DNA of 64,000 nt from Peptoanaerobacter stomatis. Lineage in GTDB: Bacteria > Bacillota > Clostridia > Peptostreptococcales > Filifactoraceae. The notes under the pieces are model-generated. The model was not told the DNA's origin, did no database searches, and saw nothing but the letters and a program-made list of their open reading frames with translations. Shown one piece after another: positions 49,943-57,682 of the stretch (the first letter of the stretch is position 1; the number at the start of each line of letters is the position of its first letter). The position numbers and the translations under genes are program-made. The DNA lies in contig NZ_JH815225.1 of the NCBI RefSeq assembly GCF_000238095.2, forward strand, positions 1,121,863 through 1,185,862. Direction: 5' to 3'.

Positions 49943-51254
49943 AATTTATTCCTTCGTCAAAATTAATCGGATATTTAATCGTGAGTTTTGTACCTATATC
50001 TTCTTGATAATCATATACCGGCTTATATTCTTTACCGAACATATCTGTCAAAGATCTTTTCATATCCCTGACTGATTTTAATATATGTGTCCCTTCATGA
50101 TTTTCTCCATATAATTTATATGTTTTCTCCAATTCACTTATACTTAGTCCAGGCCCATTATCTTCCATTTTTATAACTATATCGTTTTCTATATTATCTA
50201 TTGATATTTCCAATTTATAATCCGCTTCATTCGTAGTCAAACTATAATACATAGATGCCTGAACAAACGGTAATATTATGGAAAAAGGTATCTTTATATC
50301 TGTTAGATTTTCACTACATTCTATATTGCAATAAATTCTATTTTCGTATCTTAGCTTATTTATGGCTATCAGGTTTTCTATTCTTTGTATCTCATCGCTT
50401 ATTGTATTGGAATTTTTATTTTGCAATTCATTTGTTATGAAATTGGAATACTTTAATATTGCATCATTTGTTTTTGTCGCCCCTTCTATTATTGACAAGT
50501 TCGACAGCATATTAAATATATTTCTGACAAAGAATATATTTGTATATCTGAGTATTGTGTCATACTTGCTCTTTAACAGACTGTTTTTATATTCCAACTC
50601 TTTTATCTTGTCTTCAAGCTCTCCTATCTTATTGAGATTTTTCATTTTATTATGTCCTGATATGAGCTCTTGCTTTGTGAGTTGACTTATTACGAGTTCT
50701 ATCAGCTTTGATATTGATACAAACTCGTTATATGTATACTTTGCACAATCTTTCAAATCTTCTTTATATTTTTGAGATAATATATCCACATCTTCTAAAT
50801 CTTTTCCTGATGCAGACATATTCTTGCTGAGTTTCATAACATAAGGAGGCGCATCGTCACATAATACCTGCCCACCTACAAAACCTCCAAGATACCTGTC
50901 ATTTACTATTATAGGTATTGCCACTTCCAATAAACCGCACGGACAAAAATATATGCTCGTCTGTTTGCTTGTAGCCGCAATTATTGCACCCGAAGCATCC
51001 GACAATTTGCAAATAGGAAGTCTTTCTTTATCTTGTCTCATCTTTTGACAAAATCTTGTAAATTTTGTCTGTTCAGTTACAGGTTCGCCTTTATAATCTA
51101 CCGTAACAAAGGCAAGCCCTGTAACATCTGAAATTATTTTTTGTATTTCTTCAAGATTCTTCTTACCGAATACCGAAATAATATCTATTTGCTCTACGCC
51201 TTGTAAATATTTTTCATTAATAGAAATGTTCGCTGAATTTTTGTTCTCCGCCAT
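49935..51254 (-). CDS. PocR-domain sensor histidine kinase-like protein lacking the H-box His
   Basis: 439 residues, no membrane helix. Residues about 22-195 are a PocR ligand-binding domain (LAFVTVDYKGEPVTEQTKFTRFC, ICKLSDASG, YFCPCGLLEVAIPI, GGFVGGQV), with Cys 69, 82, 104 and 106. A coiled-coil linker follows, then a LytS/YesM-like kinase region. Where that family has INPHFLFNTL this protein has FFVRNIFNML, with Arg 244 in place of the phosphoacceptor His. The N-box (VENA) reads VQAS. The G1 box DNGPGLS is kept. PocR domains sense 1,2-propanediol or related small molecules. The protein may therefore not autophosphorylate in the normal way. Confidence 0.9.
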   Translation of the reverse strand: MAENKNSANISINEKYLQGVEQIDIISVFGKKNLEEIQKIISDVTGLAFVTVDYKGEPVTEQTKFTRFCQKMRQDKERLPICKLSDASGAIIAATSKQTSIYFCPCGLLEVAIPIIVNDRYLGGFVGGQVLCDDAPPYVMKLSKNMSASGKDLEDVDILSQKYKEDLKDCAKYTYNEFVSISKLIELVISQLTKQELISGHNKMKNLNKIGELEDKIKELEYKNSLLKSKYDTILRYTNIFFVRNIFNMLSNLSIIEGATKTNDAILKYSNFITNELQNKNSNTISDEIQRIENLIAINKLRYENRIYCNIECSENLTDIKIPFSIILPFVQASMYYSLTTNEADYKLEISIDNIENDIVIKMEDNGPGLSISELEKTYKLYGENHEGTHILKSVRDMKRSLTDMFGKEYKPVYDYQEDIGTKLTIKYPINFDEGINYV

Positions 51255-51300
51255 AGAAAAAACCTCTCTTATTAAAAGTCAAATACGTTATAATAATAAG

Positions 51301-52419
51301 TTAATAGATTTTTTCCAAAATTGCAACTATTTCTTTTTCCGAAATACTTTTAGGATTATATTTCAAGCAATTATCTTTGAGTGCATTTTTTGCCAAAACG
51401 GTTTTATTTTTATCCCAAAGCTCTTTGTCTATATTGCACTTGGATATTTTATCAGGCATATCCATAAGTTTCATCATTACACTTATGTATTCTTTTAATA
51501 CGCTAAATGCCATATTATCATCCAAATTATCTCCTGCCATACCTGTTCTTCTTGCAAATTTTATATACCTTTGCTTAGCAGCTTTATCTGTTGCATTAAA
51601 GTCTATGACTTCTTTAAGCAATATTGCATTTGCAAGTCCGTGCGGTATGTGATAAAATCCTCCGATTTGATGTGCAATGCTGTGATTAAGTCCCACACCT
51701 GCTATATTAAACGCTGTTCCTGCCAAATTCGATGCTATATGCACCTTTTCTCTGGCAATATCATTTTTATCGTTTGAATAGCTTTCATACAGATATTTTA
51801 TCAATAAATCTCCTGATTTTTCGGCAAGCGCATCTGAATATTCATTTGCTCCTTTTGCCACATATGCTTCTATTATATGTGTGAGTACATCTATACCTGT
51901 ATTGGCTATTATTGATTTTGGAAGTGACATGGTAAATTCTGCATCCAATATTGCCACATCCGGTAATATATCGTCTGATTCAATTAAATGTTTCGTCTGT
52001 TTTTGTTCATCTGTCAAAACCGTTACTGATGTTACCTCCGAACCTGTTCCGCTCGTTGTAGGTATGGCTATAAATTCTATATCATGCTCAATCCTCTTGG
52101 ATTCCCTTAAAAAATATATCACACCTTTTGCAGTATCTATTGCTGAACCTCCGCCAAATCCTATTATATGCGTTGCATCGAGATCAACCATGGTTTTTAT
52201 TGCATCAGATACGATAGATAAAGACGGATCAGGTTTTACCCTGTCAAAAACTTCTATTTTATTTGTATAATCAAGTTTTTGAGTAATTTTTTTTATCATA
52301 GAATTTTTTACAAGAAATTCATCCGATACTATCAAAATTTTAGATTTTTTTATATTTTTAAGTATGTCTAAGGCATCTTTTCCCATACATATCTTTGTAT
52401 GCTGATTAATTATATTCAT
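51301..52419 (-). CDS. pduQ: Iron-containing alcohol dehydrogenase (PduQ/EutG-like)
   Basis: 372 residues from ATG at 52419; a GTG two codons earlier is the alternative. Family III alcohol dehydrogenase: NAD loop IIGFGGGSAIDTAKG, PTTSGTGSEVT, metal-binding DVLTHIIEAYV and the His pair in GLNHSIAHQIGGFYHIPHGLANAILL. Reduces the pathway aldehyde to alcohol, regenerating NAD for PduP. Sits 26 bases after the aldehyde dehydrogenase gene and 46 before the sensor gene. Confidence 0.92.
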   Translation of the reverse strand: MNIINQHTKICMGKDALDILKNIKKSKILIVSDEFLVKNSMIKKITQKLDYTNKIEVFDRVKPDPSLSIVSDAIKTMVDLDATHIIGFGGGSAIDTAKGVIYFLRESKRIEHDIEFIAIPTTSGTGSEVTSVTVLTDEQKQTKHLIESDDILPDVAILDAEFTMSLPKSIIANTGIDVLTHIIEAYVAKGANEYSDALAEKSGDLLIKYLYESYSNDKNDIAREKVHIASNLAGTAFNIAGVGLNHSIAHQIGGFYHIPHGLANAILLKEVIDFNATDKAAKQRYIKFARRTGMAGDNLDDNMAFSVLKEYISVMMKLMDMPDKISKCNIDKELWDKNKTVLAKNALKDNCLKYNPKSISEKEIVAILEKIY

Positions 52420-52445
52420 CTTCACACTATCTTTCTTAAAATATA

Positions 52446-53765
52446 TTATTTTATAGAAAATTTATCTACAAGTGCTATTCTTCTTTTTCTTGCAAAATCT
52501 TTCGCAGTAATCGCTCCTTCGCCTGTAACATTGGCTATTGTAAAGCTTGTACCGCCAACTCCGCATATGCCTATTCCATCTAATGATGAACCGTTTTTGA
52601 TAAATATTGATGTTTTAAGAACTCTCTGAGCTAAATTTAATCTGTCTATTCTTGAAGAATGTATTCCTGCCGTATGTTTTAAATTTTGTTCTACCGATAG
52701 CGCAACGTCTAAAGCTTCATCAAAATCTTTTACTCTCACCACGCTTATAAGAGGTAATAACAATTCTTGTGTAACAAACGGATGTATCTTCACTGTTTCA
52801 ACAGCTATTAACTTATAACTCCTATTTGTAACTATGCCTGCTTTTTCCAATATTAAATCTGCATTCTTTCCGCCTAAAAGCTTATTTGGAAGCAAGTCTT
52901 CAGTGAGCAGTAATTTTGAAAGTTGCAGCATTTGTTTTACATCTCTTATATAAAATACATCATTTTTTTTGAGTTCTTCTTCAAATTCCTCGCATACTTT
53001 ATCAACAATTATTATATTTTTTTCTCCTACGCAAGTTATGTTATTATCAAAACTTGCGCCTTTTGATATACAATATGCAGCTTTTTGAATATCAGCCGTT
53101 TCATCTACTATAAATGTAGGGTTTGCAGCTCCTCCTGAAATTACTTTTTTACCGCAGGCTATAGCCGCTCTTGCATTTTCAGAACCACCTGTTGATACTA
53201 TCAAATCCACATCAGGATGTGTCATTATTTCTTTTATATATTTGAGCATACATTCATTCAAGGTTACTACTATATTTTCTATACCGCACACATCAAATAT
53301 AACTTTATTTATTATATCCGTTAAATATTTTGAAACCTCCATCGCTCTTGGATGAGGGCAATTTATCACACTGTTTCCTGCAGATAATAAACCAATCGTG
53401 TTGTTAATCATGGTTTCGCATGGATTCGTACTCGGATGTATTGCACAAGCTACTCCATAAGCTGTATATTCAAAAAACGTCATACCTCCGTCGCCGGTTT
53501 TTACTTTTGTTTCCAAATCTTCCACTCCCGGTGTCTGCTCTATTGCAAGTCTTATCTTTACAGCTTTATCCTCGACTTTTCCCATGCAGGTTTCTTCTTG
53601 TGACATCTTGGCGAGTTCGTCTATATGTTTTGAAAGCTCTTGTCTTAAATTCGCTATTATGTCTTGTCTATCTTTCATACAAAGCTTTGAATATATATAT
53701 AGTGCGCTTTTCGCCGCTTGTACAGTTTCATTTACAGTTGAAAATACTCCTCTCAATTCCTTCAT
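52446..53765 (-). CDS. Second CoA-acylating aldehyde dehydrogenase, no encapsulation peptide
   Basis: 439 residues from ATG at 53765 (AGGAG five bases upstream; an earlier frame start at 53783 lies inside pduN). Shares the EutE/PduP fold with the 44341-45744 protein: AYGVACAIHPSTNPCETMINN, GGAANPTFIVDETADIQ, catalytic Cys in ASFDNNITCVGEKN, and SFTIANVTGEGAITAKDFARKRR. It begins directly at the catalytic domain (KELRGVFSTVNETVQAA) with no amphipathic targeting helix. Overlaps pduN-stop region. It may be co-encapsulated by another route, work in the cytosol, or prefer another aldehyde. Confidence 0.9.
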   Translation of the reverse strand: MKELRGVFSTVNETVQAAKSALYIYSKLCMKDRQDIIANLRQELSKHIDELAKMSQEETCMGKVEDKAVKIRLAIEQTPGVEDLETKVKTGDGGMTFFEYTAYGVACAIHPSTNPCETMINNTIGLLSAGNSVINCPHPRAMEVSKYLTDIINKVIFDVCGIENIVVTLNECMLKYIKEIMTHPDVDLIVSTGGSENARAAIACGKKVISGGAANPTFIVDETADIQKAAYCISKGASFDNNITCVGEKNIIIVDKVCEEFEEELKKNDVFYIRDVKQMLQLSKLLLTEDLLPNKLLGGKNADLILEKAGIVTNRSYKLIAVETVKIHPFVTQELLLPLISVVRVKDFDEALDVALSVEQNLKHTAGIHSSRIDRLNLAQRVLKTSIFIKNGSSLDGIGICGVGGTSFTIANVTGEGAITAKDFARKRRIALVDKFSIK

Positions 53766-53775
53766 ATTTTCTCCT

Positions 53776-54039
53776 TTAGACAACTATTTCGTCTATTATC
53801 CCTATAATCGCCATATCGATTAATGAGCTTTTTCTTTGCTCCTCTACTCTTACAGAAGAGCCGGATCCTACTAATACATACTCACCTATTCCGGCACCGA
53901 CATAATCCGCTGCCACTTTTTGACATCCGTCTTCTGTTAAGTCAGCTCTCATAGGTTGAATTACCATTAATTTATATCCTGTTAAAGTATCATTTTTTTT
54001 AGTGGCGACAACATTTCCAACTACTTTTGCTATAAGCAT
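53776..54039 (-). CDS. pduN: Pentameric BMC vertex protein (EutN/CcmL/PduN family)
   Basis: 87 residues from ATG at 54039 with GGAGG six bases upstream. N-terminal MLIAKVVGNVVATKKNDTLTGYKLMVIQP and later VGAGIGEYVLVGSGSSVR are typical of the family, as is the C-terminal IIGIIDEIVV. Pentamers close the twelve vertices of the shell. Confidence 0.95.
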   Translation of the reverse strand: MLIAKVVGNVVATKKNDTLTGYKLMVIQPMRADLTEDGCQKVAADYVGAGIGEYVLVGSGSSVRVEEQRKSSLIDMAIIGIIDEIVV

Positions 54040-54075
54040 AATCAACCTCCGGCATCAAAACAGATTGTTATTTTT

Positions 54076-54645
54076 TTATTTTTTTTTCTTATTTTTTTTG
54101 TTATTTGTATTTTTCAAAGTTGATTTTGTATTTTCCTCTTTATCATCGGATGTTTCTTCTATTTCTATTTTTTCAATTTTCTCTTCAATTATTTCTTCTG
54201 TTTCTTCATCTTTGACGGTTGTATCTGAAGTTTCTTCTTTTTCTGTTTCCAATTCTTCTTTTTCAACCATTTCCTCTTTTATAGTAGTTTCTTCTATTTT
54301 TTCTTCGATTATTTCTACAGATTTTACATCTTCTTTTTCTTTATCATCTTCTATTTTTTCTTCTGATGATATGTCTTTTAAAAAAGCGTCATAGATAAAA
54401 TCATTAGGTCGTGGTATAACCGAAGAACTTATATATTTACCATATGCCATTGCCTCTTGTTTCGCCGCACTTATAGCTGAATTTATAGCTCCTACATCTC
54501 CGACAGCTTTTATTGTCATATATCCAAGTCCCTTTGTATTTTCTATCTCATATATTCGTATATTTGCTGTTTTAGCCATCGTATCTGCGATGAGTATCCC
54601 TGTTGAAAGACCTTTAATTTCAATCATCCCAAGCGCTTGTTTCAA
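54076..54645 (-). CDS. Hexameric BMC shell protein with long acidic tail and Lys-rich end
   Basis: 189 residues starting at TTG 54645, which directly abuts the stop of the preceding gene (TAGTTG); RBS GGTGG. Residues 1-90 are a BMC domain (QALGMIEIKGLSTGILIADTMAKTANI, AVGDVGAINSAISAAKQEA, SSSVIPRPNDFIYDAFL). Residues about 92-189 are a low-complexity tail dominated by Glu, Lys, Thr and Asp with repeats of IEEKIEE type, finishing KNTNNKKNKKKK. The first AUG would be Met 7, inside the first BMC strand, so TTG is preferred. The tail may recruit cargo or another protein. No domain is recognised in it. Confidence 0.88.
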   Translation of the reverse strand: MKQALGMIEIKGLSTGILIADTMAKTANIRIYEIENTKGLGYMTIKAVGDVGAINSAISAAKQEAMAYGKYISSSVIPRPNDFIYDAFLKDISSEEKIEDDKEKEDVKSVEIIEEKIEETTIKEEMVEKEELETEKEETSDTTVKDEETEEIIEEKIEKIEIEETSDDKEENTKSTLKNTNNKKNKKKK

Positions 54646-55185
54646 CTACATCACCACCTTCAGGTTTTCAATTATTTCTATATCGAATTCAAAAATTTCT
54701 TTATAGTAATTAAGTATCTTCTGTTTATATTTTTCAGGCTCTTTGCCTGTTAATTTTTCTATTCCGTATTTCAAGATGTATATTTTAACCCCGTTTTCAA
54801 AGCATTTCTTTATCAACTCAGTTGTTTTGGTATCACTTAAACAACTTGCTATATGTATAACTTCATCTCTTTTCATAACAGGAAATATAATCACATCTTC
54901 TTCTTCACACAAAAATTCCTCTAATTTCATCACTTTTGTGAATGTATAGAGCTTTTCAATTTTATTTTTATACACATTACAGTCTTCATTTAACAAAACA
55001 GCATATACATTCTTATCCTTTATCTTATTAAGCTCTTCAAATAAAAAATAATATCTGTTGTCCCAAACTTCGTTAAACACTATATATGTATTTTTTTCTT
55101 TTACTTCTTTTTTTTCTTGTTCTTCTAAAACTCTTTTTATAACTTTTTTTATAATAAGTTCTAATTCATCTTTTTTATTCGGCAT
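54646..55185 (-). CDS. Flavoprotein-like BMC-associated protein, function unknown
   Basis: 179 residues from ATG at 55185, preceded by GGGGG; an ATG at 55197 in frame lacks a site. The N-terminus KKDELELIIKKVIKRVLEEQEKK is a predicted amphipathic helix like an encapsulation peptide. The body alternates strands and helices. The stretch DVIIFPVMKRDEVIHIASCLSD...ELIKKCFENGVKIYILKYGIEKL follows the pattern of the flavoprotein-fold proteins found in ethanolamine and glycyl-radical microcompartment loci. Cofactor and role are unknown. Confidence 0.7.
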   Translation of the reverse strand: MPNKKDELELIIKKVIKRVLEEQEKKEVKEKNTYIVFNEVWDNRYYFLFEELNKIKDKNVYAVLLNEDCNVYKNKIEKLYTFTKVMKLEEFLCEEEDVIIFPVMKRDEVIHIASCLSDTKTTELIKKCFENGVKIYILKYGIEKLTGKEPEKYKQKILNYYKEIFEFDIEIIENLKVVM

Positions 55186-55252
55186 AGCTGCCCCCATTCA
55201 TAAAAATAACTACGATTGGAGTTCAATTTTTAATTTTTACTGTAAATTCACA

Positions 55253-55286
55253 AATATCACCTCCGGCAAAAACCGGAGATGATACC
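55253..55286 (-). other. Intercistronic RNA hairpin behind the pduA-like gene
   Basis: On the minus-strand RNA GGUAUCAUCUCCGG, a 6-base loop and CCGGAGGUGAUAUU form 14 pairs, three of them G-U. The G-U pairs fold only in this strand. No U run follows, so it is not a usual terminator. It starts 23 bases after the stop of the major shell gene and may protect the upstream message from 3-prime exonucleases. Confidence 0.75.
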
Positions 55287-55308
55287 TGCAAAATTATAAT
55301 TTATATAT

Positions 55309-55590
55309 CTATTTTTCAAAATGAGGTATAATTCTTTCTGTATCCATATGTGGTCTTGGTATAACGTGAGTAGATACAACTTCGCCTATTGCTGCTGCTG
55401 AAGCTGCTCCTGCATCAACTGCCGCTTTAACAGCTCCTACATCTCCTCTTACCATAACTGTTACAAGTCCTGAACCTATTTTTTCATATCCTACTAAATT
55501 TACATTAGCTGCTTTTACCATAGCATCCGCTGCTTCTATCGCTCCTACCAAACCTTTTGTTTCAACCATTCCTAAAGCATCTGATATCAT
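55309..55590 (-). CDS. pduA: Hexameric BMC shell protein (PduA/EutM-like)
   Basis: 93 residues, one BMC domain: [38 protein letters not shown], then [19 protein letters not shown] and [17 protein letters not shown]. Pore loop KIGSG is the usual small-solute pore. Probably the main facet protein. GGAGG lies 5 bases before the ATG. Gaps of about 200 bases upstream and a stable hairpin downstream set it apart for separate dosage. Confidence 0.96.
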   Translation of the reverse strand: MISDALGMVETKGLVGAIEAADAMVKAANVNLVGYEKIGSGLVTVMVRGDVGAVKAAVDAGAASAAAIGEVVSTHVIPRPHMDTERIIPHFEK

Positions 55591-55788
55591 AATGAACCTC
55601 CATATTATATGTTTTTTATTTTTTTATATTTTCAGTTTTTTATCTATAATTTTTTATATATTTTTCATAATATGGATTTGATTTTATAACATGTATGAAA
55701 TTTTTTTCTTAATTATTACTATATGTTATGTTCAAATCTATATATGAGTTTTAAGTATCATTAAATTTTAAAATTTTTATTTATTATT

Positions 55789-56565
55789 TTATATATAAGG
55801 TGTTGTTGTTGATTTAGGAACATCTCCTAATGTACCGAGTAGTTTTACACCTACATCTATTGCAGCTTTAACTGCTTGTCTTACTGCTCCTGAATCTCCT
55901 GTAAATGTTAATATAACCTCGTTTGAGTAACTTGTTCCACCGGATGGTGATGAATAGCTGACTACTTCAACATTAGCCGCTTTTACTGCCACATCCGCTA
56001 ATACTGTACCTATAGCTGCCGGTCCTGCGCAAACCATACCGAATGATTTTCCAAGCGGAGTACCGAATGTTTTTTCCAAACAATAGCTTGCTCTTGCTGT
56101 ATATTGGAATTCAAGATGGCCGGCATCATTAGCATATACATCTCCAAAATATTTTGGAAGAGTTTCTAAAGCTATTTCTACTGCACGTCTTGCATCAGAT
56201 ACATCTTCCGCTCCGATATATATCAAGCTTCCGTGTCCTGCTCCGCCTTTTGTATCTCTTGGCAATTCCACTGATATAACTTCTGTATTAGTTGCTTTTA
56301 CCGCATCGTCTACAGCCATTATTTGTGGACCTGCTCCTATTCTTCCACCTATTATACCTATTGATTTAAATTTACCTAATTTCATAGTTTCTGTAAGTAA
56401 AGGATCTACGCTTGCTATAACAAGACCTATTGTATCTCCTATTGCTGTTCCTACAAACTCTGTTACTCCTATATTAGCTTTTTTGCTCTTATTAGCTTCT
56501 TTATTATCTATTCCAAGTTCTTGTGAAACTTGTCCCATTACTCTTTCTAGCAATTCCTTGTCCAT
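55789..56565 (-). CDS. pduB: Trimeric BMC-T shell protein (PduB-like)
   Basis: 258 residues with two BMC domains: TEFVGTAIGDTIGLVIASVDPLL...LGKFKSIGIIGGRIGAGPQ and FGTPLGKSFGMVCAGPAAIGTVLADVAVKAANVE. N-terminal extension MDKELLERVMGQVSQELG is amphipathic, like the PduB peptide that links shell and enzyme core. Gated central pore expected. Twelve bases after the activase gene. Confidence 0.95.
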   Translation of the reverse strand: MDKELLERVMGQVSQELGIDNKEANKSKKANIGVTEFVGTAIGDTIGLVIASVDPLLTETMKLGKFKSIGIIGGRIGAGPQIMAVDDAVKATNTEVISVELPRDTKGGAGHGSLIYIGAEDVSDARRAVEIALETLPKYFGDVYANDAGHLEFQYTARASYCLEKTFGTPLGKSFGMVCAGPAAIGTVLADVAVKAANVEVVSYSSPSGGTSYSNEVILTFTGDSGAVRQAVKAAIDVGVKLLGTLGDVPKSTTTPYI

Positions 56566-56577
56566 ATTGACCTCCTA

Positions 56578-57495
56578 TTAACCACCTATAACACACTTAA
56601 AACCGTTATTTTCTACAATGGCTTTAAATTTTTCAACAAATTCTTCACTTAATTCCTCTGTACCATTCATCTCATAATTTCTGCCTAAAAGCTTATATTT
56701 ATTTTCACCATATCTATGGTATGGCAACAAATGTACTTTTCTTATATTAGGTAGAGTTTTTATAAACTTAGCAATATCTGTTATCTCTTTTTCACTTGCA
56801 TTAAAATTCGGTATAACAGGTATTCTTATAACGGTATCAGCAAGTTCTTGTATTATCTTTGCATTTTTTTTAATAAGTTCATTTCTAACTCCTGTGTATG
56901 CCAAGTGTACATCCGAGTCAAAGCTTTTTATGTCAAGTAAAACAAGATCTACATGAGGTATTACTTCTCTTATCACTTCTTCGTTCGCATAACCTTCAGT
57001 TTCTAAAGCTGTATGCCAACCTTGCGCTTTGCAGGCTTTAAACAATTCTTTTGCAAAACTGCTTTGTGTAAGTGCCTCTCCACCTGATAGTGTTACTCCT
57101 CCGCCTGATCTGTAATATTGTGTGGCATCTTTTTTTACTTCTTTTATAACTTCCTCTACGCTCATTTCTTTGCCCTTCATTATCAGTGCTCCTGCAGGAC
57201 AAACTAAAGCACATTCACCACAAGCTGTACATTTTTCTTTGTTTACAATATATTCTTTTTTAGGTTCTATGGCGTTTACTTTACATACCTTGACACATTT
57301 TCCACAGCCTATACACAAGTCTCTACTAAACATAAGTTCAGGTTTTGCCTTTTGAGATTCAGGATTACTGCACCATCTGCATCTCAGCGGACATCCTTTA
57401 AGGAAGATTATCGTTCTTATTCCCGGTCCATCGTGTATAGAAAATCTTTGTATATCAAACACAATGCCTTTTGCACCATAATCAACAGTTTCCAT
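56578..57495 (-). CDS. Glycyl radical enzyme activase (radical SAM)
   Basis: 305 residues. Radical SAM cluster in FLKGCPLRCRWCSNPES (CxxxCxxC), preceded by the activase signature SIHDGPGIRT. An inserted ferredoxin-like region carries two 4Fe-4S motifs (CIGCGKCVKVC and CTACGECALVCPAG), then SGGEAL. It uses SAM to form the 5-deoxyadenosyl radical and take the hydrogen from the glycine of the lyase at 57683-60226. The 187-base gap from the lyase gene holds the strong hairpin at 57603-57641. Confidence 0.95.
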   Translation of the reverse strand: METVDYGAKGIVFDIQRFSIHDGPGIRTIIFLKGCPLRCRWCSNPESQKAKPELMFSRDLCIGCGKCVKVCKVNAIEPKKEYIVNKEKCTACGECALVCPAGALIMKGKEMSVEEVIKEVKKDATQYYRSGGGVTLSGGEALTQSSFAKELFKACKAQGWHTALETEGYANEEVIREVIPHVDLVLLDIKSFDSDVHLAYTGVRNELIKKNAKIIQELADTVIRIPVIPNFNASEKEITDIAKFIKTLPNIRKVHLLPYHRYGENKYKLLGRNYEMNGTEELSEEFVEKFKAIVENNGFKCVIGG

Positions 57496-57602
57496 AACAA
57501 CGCTCTCCCTGATATATGTTTTTTATATTTTATTTTTTACTTTCAATAGTAATTTTATTAAAATATAAGCTAACATTTATTTAATTATTAAGTATTATAT
57601 CT

Positions 57603-57641
57603 TTGTATTTATAGCAAGCAATACGCTCGCTATAAATACAA
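57603..57641 (-). other. 17-bp intercistronic RNA hairpin between lyase and activase genes
   Basis: In the minus-strand RNA UUGUAUUUAUAGCGAGC pairs with GCUUGCUAUAAAUACAA around a 5-base loop GUAUU, with one G-U pair and no mismatch. In the plus strand that pair would be A-C, so the hairpin is built for the operon transcript. There is no U run after it. It likely stabilises the 3-prime end of the lyase message or marks a processing point, lowering activase output relative to the lyase. Confidence 0.82.
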
Positions 57642-57682
57642 TCTTTAAAAAATATCTTAAATAAAATCAATTATATTTATTT

